This document shows positions 9,745-18,134 of a stretch of 64,000 nt of DNA, piece by piece. The notes below the pieces were generated by a model. The model was not told where the DNA came from. It saw nothing but the letters and a program-made list of their open reading frames with translations, and did not search any database. Position 1 is the first letter of the stretch, and every line of letters starts with the position of its first letter. The DNA comes from Bradyrhizobium nanningense (GTDB taxonomy: Bacteria > Pseudomonadota > Alphaproteobacteria > Rhizobiales > Xanthobacteraceae): positions 62,001-126,000 of the forward strand of contig NZ_LBJC01000019.1 in the NCBI RefSeq assembly GCF_004114535.1, given 5' to 3'. The position numbers and the translations under genes were made by a program.

Positions 9745-10511
9745 CGCGGCGCTCCGACAGGCCGACGATCTTCGTTGCGGCGGCGCGCGAACAGACCTGG
9801 CACGAGCATCGGAACGCGCCGGCGATATTCTTGATACGTCGCCCCGAACACGGCGATCAGGTCGCGCTCTTCGAACTGCAATGCGACCAGGATGTAGGCC
9901 GTGTTGGCGAGCGCGAACAGCAGATGGCCTCCGGTCATCGCGGGCGTGGCCCAGAACGCGAGTAGAAAGCCGAGCATGATCGGATGCCGCACGACCTTGT
10001 AGAGCAGCGGCGTCCGGAACGACTGGCGGGGCATCTCGGCCCCCCGCAACGCGAGAAAAGCCTGGCGCAAGCCGAACAAATCGAAATGATCGATCATGTG
10101 GGTCGAGGCGAACGCAATCAGCCAGCCGAGCCAATGCACGGAGGTCAGCAACCAGGCCGCAATTCCGCTTGCCTGCCAGACCGGTGCAGGGATCGGCCGC
10201 CACTGCCAGAACAGCAAGAGAAGGATCAGGCTGGAGAGCAACACATAGGTGCTGCGCTGACAGGCCGCGGGAATGAATTCGGCCAGCCATCGCTTGAAGG
10301 CCGGGCGTGCCATGACGCTGTGCTGGACGGCGAACAGGCTCATCAGCAGCAGGTCGACGACGATGGCCTCGCCAACATTCGAAGCCGGGCCGACGTCGAT
10401 GGACTTCGCCACGACATAATTGCCGACGAAACCGAGCGCGTAGAGAAATGAAACCGTGAAGATGGCATAGCTCACGAGGCCGTAGAGCAGGATTGCGAGA
10501 CGGGTGAACAT
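9741..10511 (-). CDS. NnrU/MddA-like membrane methyltransferase
   Basis: A 256-residue integral membrane protein with about five to six hydrophobic segments and the isoprenylcysteine-methyltransferase-type end: VVRHPIMLGFLLAFWATPAMT, LQFEERDLIAVFGATYQEYR and RRVPMLVPG. The RHP...EERD...Y..Y.r.VP signature is that of the family holding methanethiol S-methyltransferase MddA, described in Bradyrhizobium and Pseudomonas, which makes dimethyl sulfide with SAM. NnrU-type proteins share the fold, so MddA activity is only a good guess. It is first in an operon with the quinone oxidoreductase and is divergent from the BTAD-hydrolase regulator-like gene. Confidence 0.75.
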   Translation of the reverse strand: MFTRLAILLYGLVSYAIFTVSFLYALGFVGNYVVAKSIDVGPASNVGEAIVVDLLLMSLFAVQHSVMARPAFKRWLAEFIPAACQRSTYVLLSSLILLLLFWQWRPIPAPVWQASGIAAWLLTSVHWLGWLIAFASTHMIDHFDLFGLRQAFLALRGAEMPRQSFRTPLLYKVVRHPIMLGFLLAFWATPAMTGGHLLFALANTAYILVALQFEERDLIAVFGATYQEYRRRVPMLVPGLFARRRNEDRRPVGAPR

Positions 10512-10618
10512 GGTTTTTCCTATTGTCCTGATGGCAACGGTGCCGCATGCAGAGCCCGAGCGCTCGCTGGCGAGCAGGCTCGATCCGGCCCGACCGTACC
10601 CGCCGGACCGTCCCCTGC

Positions 10619-10636
10619 GCGTCCCCCGGGGGACGC
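10619..10636. promoter_or_regulatory. Perfect 18-base palindrome, candidate operator
   Basis: GCGTCCCCCGGGGGACGC is a perfect inverted repeat in the divergent promoter region, 23 bases before the BTAD-hydrolase start. Upstream of it, GACCGTACCC (10592-10601) and GACCGTCCCC (10606-10615) form a direct repeat of 14-base period. Either could be a regulator target. Binding is inferred, not seen. Confidence 0.4.
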
Positions 10637-10658
10637 AAGCCGGAAGAAGAGGATTTCC

Positions 10659-12200
10659 ATGACGGCTTTCTCGCTGGAGACGTTCGGGTTCCCCGAGGTC
10701 TACGCCGACGGCCGCCCGATCAAGCTGGCCTTGCGCAAGGGGCTTGCGCTGCTGGTCTATCTCGGGGAGGCCAAGGGCGTCGTCGCGCGCGAAATCATGG
10801 CCACGCTGCTGTGGCCGGAGACGCCCCGGGTGACCGGCCTTGCGCGCTTGCGGCGGCTGCTTCACCGCGTCGAGCTCTCGCTTGGCCAGTCGGTGTTCGA
10901 GACCGACCGCACCAGTCTGCGATGGTCGCCGGACGTCGAGCTGAACCTCGACTCGCGTCGGTTCGAGGACGCCTGCGATCGCAGCGCGTTCGAACAGGCC
11001 TGCCTGATTTACCGGGGCGACTTCCTGGCGGGCTTCGCTCCGGAAGACTGCCCCGAGTTCGACGACTGGGCGTTCTTCCGCCGCGAGGCGCTGCGGGGGC
11101 GGCTGGTGCATGCGCTGGAGCGCCTCGTGCAGGACAAGAACGCGGCCGGAGATCATTTTGCCGCGACAGCACATGCACAGCGTCTGGTCGAGCTCGATCC
11201 GCTCAGCGAAGTGTATGGCCGGCACTTGATCCGCAGCCTGCTGCTGGCCGGCGACCGTAGCGCGGCGGAGCGGCATCACGCGGCGCTGACGCAGCGGCTG
11301 CGGGACGAACTCGGCGTCGCGCCGGAGGCTGAGACCGAAGCGCTGATGAGTCCGGCTGCGGCACCGCACGCCGCTCCGATGACGCGCTACGTGAAGGGCG
11401 CCGGGGTGCATCTGGCCTATCAGACCTATGGCAGCGGCCCGCTCGATATTTTGGTGATGCCCGGCTTCGTGTCGCATGTGGAGCGCGCCTGGGAGAGCCC
11501 TGCGAGCCGGACGTTCCTGGCGTCATTGATGAAGCTTGGGCGTCTCATCGTGTTCGATCGTCGTGGCATCGGGCTGTCCGACCGGGTCGGATCGGCGCCT
11601 GGTATCGACGTCACCGCCGAGGATATCGGCACCGTGCTGCGCGCGGCGGATTCGCGCCGCGTCGTGCTGTTCGGCGCGTCCGAATGCGGGCCGGCTTGCG
11701 TCAAGTTCGCGGTCGAAGAACCGCGACGTGTCGCCGGGCTCATCCTGTTCGGCGCGCTGGCCAAGGGCTGCTGGTCAGAGGACTACCCGCATGCATTGCG
11801 CGCCAGTCAGTATGACGCCTGGAGCAGGCATCTGATCGCGCAATGGGGCGGACCGGTTGGAATCGAGACCTTCGCGCCCAGCCTTGCGGGCGATCCCCAG
11901 GCGCGCGCTTGGTGGGCCGGACTGCTGCGCGCGGCGTCCAGTCCCGGCGGCATCTCGGCCGTGCTCGAGGCGTTCCGCGACGCCGACGTGAGGCGCCTTC
12001 TACCTGAGATCACCGTGCCGACGCTGGTCCTGCACCGGCGCGGCGATCAGGCTGTGCGGATCGCTGCCGGTCGCGACATTGCGAGCCGGATCAAGGGCGC
12101 AGAGTTCGTCGAGCTCGACGGCAACGATCACTGGTTCTTCGCCGGCGATCAGCAGCCGGTGCTCGAGGCGATCAGGGCATTTGTCGAACGCATCCTTTAG
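10659..12200 (+). CDS. BTAD (SARP-like) domain fused to an alpha/beta hydrolase
   Basis: A 513-residue two-part protein. Residues 1-225 resemble the winged-helix plus bacterial transcriptional activator (BTAD) region of SARP-type regulators: LETFGFPEVYADGRPIKLAL, then the TPR-like LDSRRFEDACDR...YRGDFLAGF and ELGVAPEAETEAL. From about residue 240 an alpha/beta hydrolase follows: YVKGAGVHLAYQTYGSGPLD, nucleophile elbow GASECG, acid in LHRRGDQAV and histidine in GNDHWFF, so a full Ser-Asp-His triad is plausible. Similar hydrolase domains occur fused to adenylate cyclase-type signalling proteins. GAAGAGGA precedes the ATG. The stop codon lies inside a dispersed repeat. Ligand and target genes are unknown. 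Confidence 0.8.
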   Translation: MTAFSLETFGFPEVYADGRPIKLALRKGLALLVYLGEAKGVVAREIMATLLWPETPRVTGLARLRRLLHRVELSLGQSVFETDRTSLRWSPDVELNLDSRRFEDACDRSAFEQACLIYRGDFLAGFAPEDCPEFDDWAFFRREALRGRLVHALERLVQDKNAAGDHFAATAHAQRLVELDPLSEVYGRHLIRSLLLAGDRSAAERHHAALTQRLRDELGVAPEAETEALMSPAAAPHAAPMTRYVKGAGVHLAYQTYGSGPLDILVMPGFVSHVERAWESPASRTFLASLMKLGRLIVFDRRGIGLSDRVGSAPGIDVTAEDIGTVLRAADSRRVVLFGASECGPACVKFAVEEPRRVAGLILFGALAKGCWSEDYPHALRASQYDAWSRHLIAQWGGPVGIETFAPSLAGDPQARAWWAGLLRAASSPGGISAVLEAFRDADVRRLLPEITVPTLVLHRRGDQAVRIAAGRDIASRIKGAEFVELDGNDHWFFAGDQQPVLEAIRAFVERIL

Positions 12201-12284
12201 GGTGGGTTAGCCGTAGGCGTAACCCACCATCTCTCTCGCGGCGACGAAAGTGGTGGATTACGCTTCGCTAATCCACCCTGCGCA
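12198..12284. repeat. Dispersed palindromic repeat, GTGGATTA family (copy 2)
   Basis: TAGGGTGGGTTAGCC and CGTAACCCACC pair with GGTGGATTACG and GCTAATCCACCCTGCG. It is related to the copies at 7889 and 53473. The stop codon of the BTAD-hydrolase gene (TAG at 12198) is part of the repeat. Confidence 0.8.
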
Positions 12285-12294
12285 CGAAGTGCCG

Positions 12295-12360
12295 TAGCCC
12301 GGATGAGCGGAGCGATATCCGGGAAGAGGTCCCGCATGTCGCTCCGCTCATGCGGGCTAA
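12295..12360. repeat. Dispersed palindromic repeat, TAGCCCGGATGAGCG family (copy 1)
   Basis: Arms GTAGCCCGGATGAGCGGAGCGA and its mirrored counterpart ending GCTCATGCGGGCTA surround a short centre. A relative lies at 40627-40702. It sits just past the 3' end of the minus-strand TetR gene and could act as its terminator. Confidence 0.75.
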
Positions 12361-12373
12361 GAGACCGGAGGAA

Positions 12374-13018
12374 TCACACCGCTTCCAACTGCTCCGCGCG
12401 CTTCTTCTTTGACTTGGATTGGCCGAGCAGGGGGCCTGCCGTGAGCGCCGCCGTATCGGCCACGCCAGGGTCGCGCGAGATCATCGCGGCGACGATGGCG
12501 CCGTCGATGAGCAGGCCGAGCTGGTGCGCGAGCACGGCAGGCTCACTCGAGCCCAGCTCGCCGGCGAGCTTCTCGATGTGGCCGAGCACGATCTTCTTGT
12601 GCTTTAGCGCGATGTTGCGGAACTGCTTGGCGTCCTTGTCGTGCTCGCCGACCGCGTTGATGAAGGGGCAGCCGTAGAAGCGTTCCTCCGCGAACCAGCT
12701 CTTCAGCGCCGGGAAGATGCGCGTGAGCTTGGCCTGCGCGTCGCCGCCGCCTTCTTCCATGGCGGCGATGAACCATTCGCGCCACTGCTTGCCTTCGCTT
12801 TCCAGCACCGCGTTGACGAGATTGGTCTTGGAGCCGAACAGCTTGTAGAGCGTGGTCTTCGCGGTGCCGGCCTCTTCGATGATCGCATCGATGCCGGTGG
12901 CGTTGATTCCGTTCTTGCAGAACAGATGCGAGGCGGCGCTGAGCAGGCGCCCGCGCGCGGATTCGTCGTCGCCAGCGGCGGCGTGGGGCGAGGTCTTCTT
13001 CGATGACGTCTTTGCCAT
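12374..13018 (-). CDS. TetR family transcriptional regulator
   Basis: A 214-residue regulator. The N-terminal helix-turn-helix is clear: RGRLLSAASHLFCKNGINAT, then GIDAIIEEAGTAKTTLYKLFGSK. The C-terminal ligand domain contains FYGCPFINAVGEHD, a pattern common in one TetR sub-group whose regulated genes are often oxidoreductases or OsmC-like proteins. It is divergent from the OsmC gene, whose promoter region carries a small palindrome (13219-13228), so local repression of that operon is the simplest inference. The ligand is unknown. Confidence 0.9.
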   Translation of the reverse strand: MAKTSSKKTSPHAAAGDDESARGRLLSAASHLFCKNGINATGIDAIIEEAGTAKTTLYKLFGSKTNLVNAVLESEGKQWREWFIAAMEEGGGDAQAKLTRIFPALKSWFAEERFYGCPFINAVGEHDKDAKQFRNIALKHKKIVLGHIEKLAGELGSSEPAVLAHQLGLLIDGAIVAAMISRDPGVADTAALTAGPLLGQSKSKKKRAEQLEAV

Positions 13019-13193
13019 GATGATGAACTTACCCGCAGCCGCGCGGTATCATCAAGCCGCATCTGTTTCGCGCCGAAAAGATTCGCACGGCAAGCCGCAT
13101 CTGCATCGCCTTTGGGCAAACTGCGGCTGATCAGTCCCCAGGCAGTCATCGCTAAGCGGCTCCATTACCTCGCATTTCGTTTTCGGCCCCCTT

Positions 13194-13209
13194 TGGCACG
13201 CCCTATGCA
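13194..13209 (+). promoter_or_regulatory. Candidate sigma-54 promoter of the OsmC operon
   Basis: TGGCACGCCCTATGCA matches the -24/-12 consensus TGGCACG-N4-TTGCA with one mismatch and has exactly ten bases between GG and GC. It lies 53 bases before the OsmC start. In a GC-rich genome chance matches occur and no activator site was identified nearby, so this is a candidate. Confidence 0.4.
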
Positions 13210-13218
13210 AGGAAACAG

Positions 13219-13228
13219 ACCGTTCGGT
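13219..13228. promoter_or_regulatory. Candidate TetR operator
   Basis: ACCGTTCGGT is a small perfect palindromic core in a context (AGACCG...CGGTAT) like the operators of many alphaproteobacterial TetR regulators. It sits near the expected transcription start of the OsmC operon and in the TetR/OsmC divergent gap. Binding is inferred. Confidence 0.4.
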
Positions 13229-13261
13229 ATCCTGCCGTTTTCCACGGCTGCCAGGGAGAAG

Positions 13262-13807
13262 ATGATGACTGCCGTCGTTCAAAAGACAGTGCTGACGGGG
13301 TGCCTTGCGCCCATCGACAAGAATGGCCTCGAGCAACTGATTGCGAGCGGCAAAGCCAACCCGAAGATCGTCAAGACCTTGAAGTGCAAGACGGTCGCGG
13401 AAGGAAAATTCCGCCACGCCAACTACATCCGCAATCTGCCGCCCTACATTGTCGACGAGCCGCCGGGCCTGTTGGGTGACGACACCGCGCCCAATCCGTC
13501 GGAAGCCTCGCTCGCCGCGCTCGGCTCGTGCCTTGCCGTCGGCCTGCACGCCAACGCCGTGCACCGCGGCTGGATCGTCAACAAGCTCGAGCTCGAACTC
13601 GAGGGCGACCTCAACATCACCGCGGTCTGGGGCACCGGCGACACCTCGGACAAGCCAGTCGGCTTCACCGACGTCCGCGTCAAGGTCGACATGGCGTGCG
13701 AGGGCATTGCGCAGGACGAGATCAACGCGCTGGTCGCCCATGTGAAGAAATGGTCGCCGGTCGCCAACACTTTCACCCGCCCGGTCAATCTCGAGGTCGG
13801 CATCTAG
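13262..13807 (+). CDS. OsmC family protein
   Basis: A 181-residue cytosolic protein of the OsmC/Ohr superfamily, whose members are thiol peroxidases or of unknown role. The central part reads NPSEASLAALGSCLAVGLHANA, with the family cysteine in GSC, followed by LELELEGDLNI. The second peroxidatic cysteine of Ohr is not obvious; DMACEGI may supply it. The start ATG-ATG at 13262 has AGGGAGAAG immediately upstream; the longer frame from 13112 is rejected. It is first in an apparent operon with an acyl-CoA dehydrogenase-like flavoprotein (gap 35 bases) and a rhodanese. Confidence 0.85.
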   Translation: MMTAVVQKTVLTGCLAPIDKNGLEQLIASGKANPKIVKTLKCKTVAEGKFRHANYIRNLPPYIVDEPPGLLGDDTAPNPSEASLAALGSCLAVGLHANAVHRGWIVNKLELELEGDLNITAVWGTGDTSDKPVGFTDVRVKVDMACEGIAQDEINALVAHVKKWSPVANTFTRPVNLEVGI

Positions 13808-13842
13808 CCGACGGCAACCAGGACAAGGTGCGGGAGACGATC

Positions 13843-14976
13843 ATGGGTTCACTGGCTTTATCGCGGGTCGACGTTTTGGATCAGCCCGCACCGTCCATTG
13901 CAGGCGAGGTGGCGCGGATTGCGCGGGAGCAGCTCGCGCCGCTCGCCGCCGGCATCGACGACGGTTCGGTCTATCCGGCCGACGTGCTTCGCAAGTTCGG
14001 CGAGATCGGCGCCTGGGGCAGTCACATGCCTCATGAGGGACCTGCCGACCTGCGCTGCGCGATCCAGGCGATGGCGGCGATCGGCGAGGTCTGCGGAGCG
14101 ACTGCCTTCATGGCCTGGTGCCAGAACACGCTGGTCTGGTACGCCGCCAACTCGACCAACATGAAGCTCGCCAAGCGCTTTGGCGATGCGTTCTCGACCG
14201 GCCGTGTGCTCGGCGGCACCGGGCTCTCCAATCCCATGAAGAGCTTCTTCGGCATCGAGAAGCTGAAGCTGAAGGGGCGAAAGGTCGAGGGCGGCTATAT
14301 CGTGCGCGGTGCGCTGCCCTGGGTCTCCAATCTCGGTCCCGACCATTATTTCGGCGCCATTTTCGAGCGTGAGGACGAGCCGGGCATCGCAAGTGGCGAG
14401 CCCGGCACTGTGATGTTTCTGGCCGATTGCTCGGACCCCGCCGTCACGCTGACGCCGTGCAAGCCGTTCCTCGCGATGGACGGCACCGGCACTTATGGCG
14501 TGCAGTTCCGCGACGTCTTCGTGCCGGACGAGCTGATCCTCGCCGATCCCGCAGGCCCCTTCGTGAAGAAGATCCGCGCCGGCTTCATCCTGCTGCAGGC
14601 CGGCATGGCGCTCGGCCTCATCAAGGACTGCATTAACATCATGAGCGAGGTTGATGGTCCCCTCGGCCATATCAACCGTTATCTGCCGCAGCAGCCGGTG
14701 CATTTCGGTGATCTCGCCGCCGAGATCGAGTCCGAGACCATGGCGCTGGCTCGCGATCCCTATAACGAGGAGGAGACCTACTGGCGCAAGGTGATTGCGC
14801 TGCGCTTGCGCGCCGGCGAAGCCAGCGTCGCGGCGGCGCATGCCGCGATGCTGCATTGTGGCGCGCGCGGCTACCTGAAGAGTCACCGCGCGCAGCGGCG
14901 CCTGCGCGAGGCCTATTTCGTCGCGATCGTCACGCCGGCCACCAAGCAGCTGCGCAAGATGCTCGCTGATTGCTGA
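13843..14976 (+). CDS. Acyl-CoA dehydrogenase-like flavoprotein
   Basis: A 377-residue protein with the acyl-CoA dehydrogenase fold order: an N-terminal helical domain (IAGEVARIAREQLAPLAAGI, LRKFGEIGAWGSHMP), a middle beta-domain (GTGLSNPMKSFFGIEKLKLKG, GGYIVRGALPWVSNLG) and a C-terminal helical domain. Position and spacing between OsmC and a sulfurtransferase suggest a sulfur-compound or xenobiotic role rather than fatty-acid oxidation; DszC/SfnB-type monooxygenases share this fold. A catalytic glutamate cannot be assigned with confidence. The start at 13843 follows GGGAGACG. Confidence 0.8.
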   Translation: MGSLALSRVDVLDQPAPSIAGEVARIAREQLAPLAAGIDDGSVYPADVLRKFGEIGAWGSHMPHEGPADLRCAIQAMAAIGEVCGATAFMAWCQNTLVWYAANSTNMKLAKRFGDAFSTGRVLGGTGLSNPMKSFFGIEKLKLKGRKVEGGYIVRGALPWVSNLGPDHYFGAIFEREDEPGIASGEPGTVMFLADCSDPAVTLTPCKPFLAMDGTGTYGVQFRDVFVPDELILADPAGPFVKKIRAGFILLQAGMALGLIKDCINIMSEVDGPLGHINRYLPQQPVHFGDLAAEIESETMALARDPYNEEETYWRKVIALRLRAGEASVAAAHAAMLHCGARGYLKSHRAQRRLREAYFVAIVTPATKQLRKMLADC

Positions 14977-15028
14977 GCTTCACGAGTCCACCCCAGAAGA
15001 CCACTTAACCTCAACGGAGAGGCTGCCA

Positions 15029-15907
15029 ATGACGGACGTTCTGATCTCTGCCAGCGAACTTGCCGATCTCTTGAAGCTCGAACCGTGTGTCGTGATCGAC
15101 ACCCGCAATCCCGACGCCTATGGTGCCGGGCACCTGCCGGGCGCCGTGAACGTGCACGAGATTTTCACGTTTCTTGCGACCTCGACGCCCGAGGGCATCA
15201 GCGAGCTGAAGACCAAATTCGCCGACGCCTTCGGTGCCGCCGGCCTCTCCGGCAAGGAGACGGCCGTGATCTACGAGCAGTCGATGAATTCCGGCTTCGG
15301 CCAGTCCTGCCGCGGCTACTATCTCCTCGCCATGCTCGGCTATCCCAAGGTCAAGGTGCTGCATGGCGGCTTCGACGCGTGGGCCGCCGCGGGTCTTCCG
15401 GTGACGAAGGATGTCCCGGCGCCGGCCAAGGCTTCGTTCGCGATCGTGCCGGAAGCCGGCGAGATCCTGATCGACGCGAAAACCATGCTCGCCGCGGTCG
15501 GCAAGCCCGGCATCGCCATCCTCGACGTGCGCGACGTCGACGAGTGGATCGGCGACAGCTCGTCTCCGTACGGCAAGGATTTCTGCCCGCGCAAGGGCCG
15601 CATCCCCGGTGCGGTGTGGCTGGAATGGTACCGCATGATGAAGCCGACGGCCGAGGGCCCGCGCTTCAAGTCCAAGGACGAGATTTTGGCGGAATGCGCG
15701 ACCGTCGGTATCACGCAAGCCACACCCGTCTACCTCTACTGCTTCAAGGGCGCGCGGGCCTCGAACACGTTCCTGGCGCTCAAGAACGCCGGCGTGAAAG
15801 ACGTGCGGATGTATTTCGGCTCCTGGAACGAATGGTCGCGCGATCCATCGCTGCCGATCGAGCAGGGATTGCCGGTGGCCTCCGACGTCACCACCAAGGC
15901 GGCGTGA
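15029..15907 (+). CDS. Rhodanese-type sulfurtransferase, two domains
   Basis: A 292-residue thiosulfate/mercaptopyruvate sulfurtransferase-like protein. Both rhodanese domains are visible: the first begins CVVIDTRNPDAYGAGHLPGA, the second IAILDVRDVDEWIG. The active-site loop of the second domain is CFKGARAS, with cysteine at about residue 236; the first domain has no equivalent cysteine loop, as usual. The ATG follows GGAGAGGCTGCCA. It is third in the OsmC/flavoprotein operon, 52 bases after the previous stop, which strengthens the idea of a sulfur-handling pathway. Confidence 0.88.
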   Translation: MTDVLISASELADLLKLEPCVVIDTRNPDAYGAGHLPGAVNVHEIFTFLATSTPEGISELKTKFADAFGAAGLSGKETAVIYEQSMNSGFGQSCRGYYLLAMLGYPKVKVLHGGFDAWAAAGLPVTKDVPAPAKASFAIVPEAGEILIDAKTMLAAVGKPGIAILDVRDVDEWIGDSSSPYGKDFCPRKGRIPGAVWLEWYRMMKPTAEGPRFKSKDEILAECATVGITQATPVYLYCFKGARASNTFLALKNAGVKDVRMYFGSWNEWSRDPSLPIEQGLPVASDVTTKAA

Positions 15908-15917
15908 GCGCGCGCCT

Positions 15918-16050
15918 CGTCCCTCGAGACGACCGCTTCGCGGTCTCCTCAGGATGAGGCTCAGCGGCATCGGTGTCTGTTGCTTCCGTTGCCGCGCACT
16001 CTGCCCTCATCCTGAGGAGCCCGCCTAACGCGGGCGTCTCGAAGGATGGC
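15918..16050. repeat. Dispersed palindromic repeat, CCTCATCCTGAGGAG family (copy 1)
   Basis: Arms CTCCTCAGGATGAGG and CCTCATCCTGAGGAG enclose a divergent centre, followed by GTCTCGAAGGATG. A relative is at 23741-23852. The 3' end of the sigma-54 activator gene (stop at 16027-16025) lies within it. Confidence 0.8.
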
Positions 16051-17974
16051 CCGCATGCGGCGGACGAGGCGTGATTGCCAGCGCCTTGATCCGCGAGGCC
16101 AATGTGGTCGGCTTGATATCGAGCATCTCGGCCGCCCCGCCGGGACCGAACACTTTTCCAGCGCAGGCCTCTAATGCGGCTTGAATATTGGCGCGCTCGA
16201 GGTCGCGCATTTCCGACGACGTCATGACGGCGGGGCGCGCATCCGCCTTCACGCGCGCGGCGCTGGCCGGAGCTTGCGCGCCGGGGACATCCGGCAGATC
16301 GATGCGCAGGCGGCCGTTCTGCGACAGGATCGCCGCGCGCTCGATCACGTTCTGCAATTCGCGGACATTGCCGGGCCAGTCGTAGCGCGTCAGGCGGCGC
16401 GCATCGCCTTCCGACAGCCGCAAATTCGACTTCAGCGCCTTGCTCTCGCGCGTCAGGAAATGCTGGGCGAGCAGGGGAATGTCCTCGCGCCGCTCGCGCA
16501 ACGGGACGGTCTCGATCGGAAACACGTTGAGGCGGAAATAGAGATCCTCGCGGAAGCGGCCGCGCTGCACCTCCTGCTTGAGGTCGCGGTTGGTCGCGGC
16601 GATGACGCGGACGTCGACCGCGCGCGTGCGCTCCTGGCCGACGCGCTCGAAATGGCCCTCCTGCAACACGCGCAGCAGCTTGCCCTGCAATTCGAGCGGG
16701 ATCTCGCCGACCTCGTCGAGGAACAGCGTGCCGCCATCGGCGAGCTCGAACCGGCCGATGCGATCGCGCGTCGCGCCGGTGAAGGCGCCGCGGACATGGC
16801 CGAAGAATTCGCTCTCGAACAATTCGCGCGGGATCGCGGCGCAGTTGACGCGGATCAGCGGCCGGTCGCTGCGGGTGGAATCCTCGTGAATGGCGCGCGC
16901 GATCAACTCCTTGCCGGTGCCGGACTCGCCGGTGATCATCACCGCCGCGGTGGTCGGCGCCACCAGCTTGACCTGGCGCAGCGTCTTCTGAATCGCCTCG
17001 CTTCCACCGATGATGCCGCGCGGATTGGTCTCGATGCGGATCTCCTCCTGGAGGTAGGCGTTCTCCAGCTCGAGCCGTTCGCGCAGGCGATCGACTTCAG
17101 TGAGCGCGGCGTGCAGCTTCTCGTCGGCCTCGCGCCGCTGGCTGACATCGCGAAACACGACGACCGCGCCAACCACCACGCCGCGGTCGCGGATCGGGGT
17201 GGAGGTGTATTCGACCCAGGCCGGCGAGCCGTCCTTGCGCCAGAATACCTCGCCGTCGACCTGGTGCACGGCGCCGTCGCGGAACGCCGCATAGATCGGG
17301 CAGTCGTGGTTGTGATAGTGCCGGCCGTCGTGATGGGTGTGGTGCACGATCGGGTGGATTTCCTTGCCGACCAGCTCCTCGGCGGTCCAGCCAAGCATGC
17401 GTTCGGCAGCCGGGTTCACGAAGGTGGTCTTTCCTTCCGCGTTGACGCCGTAGATACCCTCGCCGGCGGCGCGCAGGATCAGCTGGTTCTCGCGCTCGAT
17501 GTCCTGGAACACGCGCTCGACGCGCTGCCAGGTCGAGATGCCGCCGCGCATATGGTCTTCGGCGGCGGCATCGACATTGCGCCGGCGGCGCACTTCCAGA
17601 TCGGTCAGCGTGAGCAGCAGCAGCGTACGGCCGTCGTGCGGCAGGAGGCAGCCGGCATGTTCGAGTTGGAGATTTTGGCCTGTCGCGTGGCGGGGATTGA
17701 GCGCCGTGGTCCAGTAGGCGCCCTTGTGCAGCACGGCCTGGGTGAAGACGGTGAGGGCCGCAAGATCACCCGCATGGAGCGTGCTCGCCCTGGTCTGCCG
17801 CAGCAGCGCGCGGTCATAGCCGAGCAGGGCGCAGGCGGCGGGATTGGCGTCGACGATCTGGTCGCTGAAGGGATCGACCAGCAGCGTCGCCTCGACAGTG
17901 GATTCGAAGGCTGTGATGCGCGGGTCGATGGCGGGAGCCACATCGTCGTGGACGGGCATTGGCGTCGTTGCCAT
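16025..17974 (-). CDS. Sigma-54-dependent activator with two PAS domains
   Basis: A 649-residue cytosolic activator of sigma-54 promoters. PAS 1 spans about residues 15-120 ([23 protein letters not shown]) and PAS 2 about 160-280 ([19 protein letters not shown], then a histidine-rich [18 protein letters not shown]). A coiled linker leads to the AAA+ domain, with Walker A GESGTGKE, the sigma-54 contact loop GAFTGA, Walker [12 protein letters not shown] and the arginine-finger region. A Fis-type helix-turn-helix closes it ([22 protein letters not shown]). The final ~15 residues are encoded by a dispersed repeat. It is divergent from the cyanate operon, whose sigma-54 promoter it probably activates. 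The start at 17974 fits the domain boundary. Confidence 0.92.
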   Translation of the reverse strand: MATTPMPVHDDVAPAIDPRITAFESTVEATLLVDPFSDQIVDANPAACALLGYDRALLRQTRASTLHAGDLAALTVFTQAVLHKGAYWTTALNPRHATGQNLQLEHAGCLLPHDGRTLLLLTLTDLEVRRRRNVDAAAEDHMRGGISTWQRVERVFQDIERENQLILRAAGEGIYGVNAEGKTTFVNPAAERMLGWTAEELVGKEIHPIVHHTHHDGRHYHNHDCPIYAAFRDGAVHQVDGEVFWRKDGSPAWVEYTSTPIRDRGVVVGAVVVFRDVSQRREADEKLHAALTEVDRLRERLELENAYLQEEIRIETNPRGIIGGSEAIQKTLRQVKLVAPTTAAVMITGESGTGKELIARAIHEDSTRSDRPLIRVNCAAIPRELFESEFFGHVRGAFTGATRDRIGRFELADGGTLFLDEVGEIPLELQGKLLRVLQEGHFERVGQERTRAVDVRVIAATNRDLKQEVQRGRFREDLYFRLNVFPIETVPLRERREDIPLLAQHFLTRESKALKSNLRLSEGDARRLTRYDWPGNVRELQNVIERAAILSQNGRLRIDLPDVPGAQAPASAARVKADARPAVMTSSEMRDLERANIQAALEACAGKVFGPGGAAEMLDIKPTTLASRIKALAITPRPPHAGHPSRRPR

Positions 17975-17994
17975 TGCGAAATCTCGTAATTGAA

Positions 17995-18027
17995 CTACGA
18001 AATGTCGTTTATCACGAGTTTTCGTAG
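17995..18027. promoter_or_regulatory. Inverted repeat, candidate activator site for the cyanate operon
   Basis: CTACGAAA (17995-18002) and TTTCGTAG (18020-18027) are perfect inverted arms 17 bases apart, 58-90 bases upstream of the sigma-54 promoter and 20 bases upstream of the activator gene. The position suits an enhancer-type site for the neighbouring activator and for autoregulation. Confidence 0.5.
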
Positions 18028-18084
18028 TCGCCAAGCGCGGAGGAAAGTGCAGCATCATCAAAGCACTCCACGTCCGGGCAGCGG

Positions 18085-18100
18085 TGGCATGCTCCTTGCG
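18085..18100 (+). promoter_or_regulatory. Sigma-54 promoter of the cyanate operon
   Basis: TGGCATGCTCCTTGCG fits the -24/-12 consensus TGGCAY-R-N4-TTGC exactly, with ten bases between GG and GC. Transcription would start near 18110 and leave a leader of about 25 bases. The divergent neighbour encodes a sigma-54 activator. Confidence 0.8.
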
Positions 18101-18134
18101 TAATTCCTTCTCGCAACGACGCGCAGGAGGGCCG

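Noticed and set aside
16181..17989. 602-codon plus-strand frame opposite the sigma-54 activator
   Set aside because: Its Ala/Arg/Gly/His-rich composition and lack of any motif identify it as a shadow of the activator gene.
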